Shown here: piece after piece, positions 61,801 to 64,000 of the stretch | Numbering within the stretch: the first letter of the stretch is position 1 | Layout of the letters: every line of letters begins with the position of its first letter | Source of the DNA: Actinostola sp. cb2023 | Lineage: Eukaryota > Cnidaria > Anthozoa > Actiniaria > Actinostolidae | DNA length: 64,000 bases | NCBI GenBank assembly: GCA_033675265.1 | Contig: JAUJYZ010000575.1 | Span: forward strand, 124,001 to 188,000 | Reading direction: 5' to 3' | Translations under genes and position numbers: made by a program | Notes under the pieces: generated by a model | The model's database searches: none | What the model saw: only the letters and a program-made list of their open reading frames with translations | Told to the model about the DNA's origin: nothing

Positions 61801-63455
61801 TCAGTTTTGAAAAAAAAACACCTGAATTTCCATTGTGACCATACCAACCACTTCCAGAATTGATCCTACGTATACCGTAGTGACGCTTGTCAGGCAAAAG
61901 CGGAATTCACTGTCATTAATTAGGGTACATACATTTTGGACAAGACACTGAAGCAACAAACAGCCTAGGGACCAAAGGCTGAGAAAGAAAATAAATTGTA
62001 TCGGATCAGCAATTACAGTTCCAACGCGGAAGGTACCCATAAATCAACATTACAAGGACCAGGCTTCTGGCGCGTCTGGACAACTTCTTGATGCCACCAG
62101 ATAACCGGCCATCAAGTCGGGAGTGGACATACTAGTTTGGGACCACCATCGTTACGACCGCGTGTTCAGACCATAAGAACCGCAATAGAGGGCCAATAAG
62201 GCTATTAGGATGGAGGCATTGACCACTTTCCCATCACACTTTGACATATCTTGATTAAACACGTTGACCAGTCCCAGCCGAGTTGGGCGTAGCATACGGT
62301 GTATAATGACGAAGTGGGACCCAGCTTGGGTACGCTGTGCATTGGAGTCAAACGCCATGAGATCTGAATCATGGCCCTCGATCGAGGGGGGAGGGGTTTT
62401 CCGGAAATTTTTTTTGGAAAAAAAAAATTCCCTACAAAATTTCCGCCCACGGCGTCGGGACTTCCACAAACTCTCCCTCGGCTTGCGGGAAATTTAATTA
62501 CTAATTTCCCTCTTATGGTATTACTTATAATTAACCAAAAAATGAAAATAACGCATGCGCTTAGAAAAATATATATATGCCCAGCACACCGAAGTACAGT
62601 CATTGAAAAGATGAAGGCAATTGTGACATAATACAAATACTTCAAAACGAAACGGCCATAAAGAATAGAGTTCATTTCAAGTGGCTAGCCCAGAATGACA
62701 TGAATATCTTTAATCAACTAGCTATACCTAGTCACGCTTTTCAGGGCATCTCCGGGCAACATGGCCAATCTGCTGGCATGCAAACAAAGGACGCCGATTT
62801 TTAATTAAAAATTACATACATAGATACATACTTTATTTGTAATAAGGTCAGAGATTGGCAGCTTTCGCTGATGTGGACCTCTTGTCTACTAATCATACAA
62901 TCTAAAATACTGAGTCAAAACTATTAAAAAAAACTACCCCTAACCTGAATGCTTGTTAAAATAATAACTCGAAGCGTTCGTTAATCCCAAAGAGGTACTT
63001 TGAGGGAGTGGCATTTCATTATTGTTGAAGATATGTTAAAACATAGTTAGTAGAGGGGACTGGTTGGGAAACCTTTTTTTATATGTTTTTGTTCGTTTTT
63101 TCTGACCGTGCACAAATCTTTTGTTTGTCATTGTTTTGCCTTAATCTGCTATGGTTGAGCAACTGAACCCAAACGTTTCTTTTGGCTGCTTGTTCGATAT
63201 ATTACAATTCAAAATTAAATATATTAGAATATTTAAATAAGTAATCCAATAGAGAACATTTGGGTTCAGTCGTTTAGCCATTTTCTAATGAATTTGAACA
63301 AACATTGTGCACGGTCAGGACCCGTTCAACATCATAATGACATTAGGACTAGAACAAAGAAATATAACAAAAGGCTTCCTAACCATTCGCTCTACTAACG
63401 ACTATGGTTAAAATGGTTAAGTAATGACATCAAACTAATTTCAACAGCTTAGGCG
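61801..63455. repeat. Segmental duplication, unit 2
   Basis: Second copy of the 59313-61430 segment with scattered substitutions and indels, ending in CAGCTTAGGCGTATCCCAC at about 63447. It differs by loss of the internal foldback element and by insertions near 62390-62520 and 62890. It is immediately followed by the second NTF2 gene. Confidence 0.88.
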
Positions 63456-63611
63456 TATCCCACTAAGACAATGTCAGTGATATGGTAGCCTGCGTAGCAG
63501 TGATATGGTAAATAGTACCTCGCCATTTACATAAAAGGTGTTCAATAGTCAGTGAGTCTGGTAATTGATCGATTTCCATCGAGCTTATAACGTTTGAAAT
63601 CCGTGGCAGCA

Positions 63612-63887
63612 ATGAATCCGAACTTTAACGCCGTGGGACAGTCCTTTCAATCTTTGTATTACTCAAGCTTTGATTCGAATCGCGCAACATTGAGAGAAGT
63701 ATACGTAAGTATGACTTTTGCAGTAATTTGTTTGACATAATAATGTGAGTACAGTACTGCAGTAATAGACTAATCGTAATTCTAATATATAAGTATATGT
63801 CGGCTCACATAACAGCGTTCATCGTCCATGCTAACATTTGAAGGCGATCAGTTTCAAGGACAAGATGCTATTACCCAAAAGTTAACG
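63612..63887 (+). CDS. NUTF2: Second NTF2 gene, 5' part (exons 1-2; continues past the window)
   Basis: Exon 1 63612-63704 (MNPNFNAVGQSF, YYSSFDSNRATLREVY) and exon 2 63816-63887 (MLTFEGDQFQGQDAITQKL), joined in phase 0 with the same splice positions as the complete gene at 55601. Amino-acid changes are few (for example R to Q, QR to SS, V to T), all outside conserved glycine and aromatic positions, and both exons are open with intact splice sites, so this looks functional. The intron following exon 2 begins GTGAGTGCATGTTTGTGCCT, like that of copy 1. The first intron is shorter (111 versus 169 bases). The remaining exons lie beyond 64000. Confidence 0.9.
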
Positions 63888-64000
63888 GTGAGTGCATGTT
63901 TGTGCCTGGTTTTTGAGGTGTTTGATGACGTCAGTTATGCCAGTAAAATAGACAGGGATAGCTCAGGCCGCGGTCGGCTGAAATTCAGGCTATGTAGCTC

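Overview
The window is eukaryotic genomic DNA from an invertebrate animal, most likely an anthozoan cnidarian (coral or sea anemone). The genes are split by GT-AG introns, are clearly animal genes, and are close to their human counterparts. Non-coding DNA is full of foldback (MITE-like) elements, long microsatellites and minisatellites, and the word tacatgta is common. Two repeat types, the CTCCCTCGC foldback at 27131-27225 and the 'cggtccgtacc / gagcgtgaggtccg' element at 15647-15801, look to me like coral-genome repeats. The taxon is inference from recalled repeat types. No viral, bacterial, rRNA, tRNA or CRISPR feature was found.

I rebuilt six spliced genes and two low-confidence exons from splice sites and reading phase. 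From left to right: the 5' exon of a Ser/Thr protein kinase (minus, 766-931; the rest lies outside the window); a Dickkopf-like secreted cysteine-rich protein (plus, 12703-14929); a four-exon secreted ficolin-type protein with signal peptide, 11 Gly-X-Y triplets and a fibrinogen-related domain (minus, 18767-25900); a complete 22-exon CEP89/CCDC123 centriole distal-appendage gene (minus, 28616-48942, 1234 codons); a complete six-exon SS18/SS18L1 (BAF complex) gene (minus, 51152-54970); a complete four-exon NTF2 nuclear transport factor gene (plus, 55601-58463); and the first two exons of a second NTF2 gene at the right edge (plus, 63612-63887).

The rest is repeats. Arrays include a (TAG)n tract of about 1.8 kb, a 69-bp array, a 57-bp array of 2.4 kb interrupted by a retroelement tail with (ATT)n, an ~80-bp array holding CACGTG, and many CEP89 introns filled by different arrays (ATCT, 62-69 bp, 17 bp, ~55 bp, GACT, CAG). 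At least four foldback families occur in several copies. The right end (59313-63455) is a diverged tandem segmental duplication linked to the NTF2 duplication.

The genes do not form a pathway. SS18 and NTF2 are head to head about 630 bp apart and may share a promoter. CEP89 lies downstream of SS18 in the same direction. The Dickkopf-like and ficolin-like genes encode unrelated extracellular proteins.
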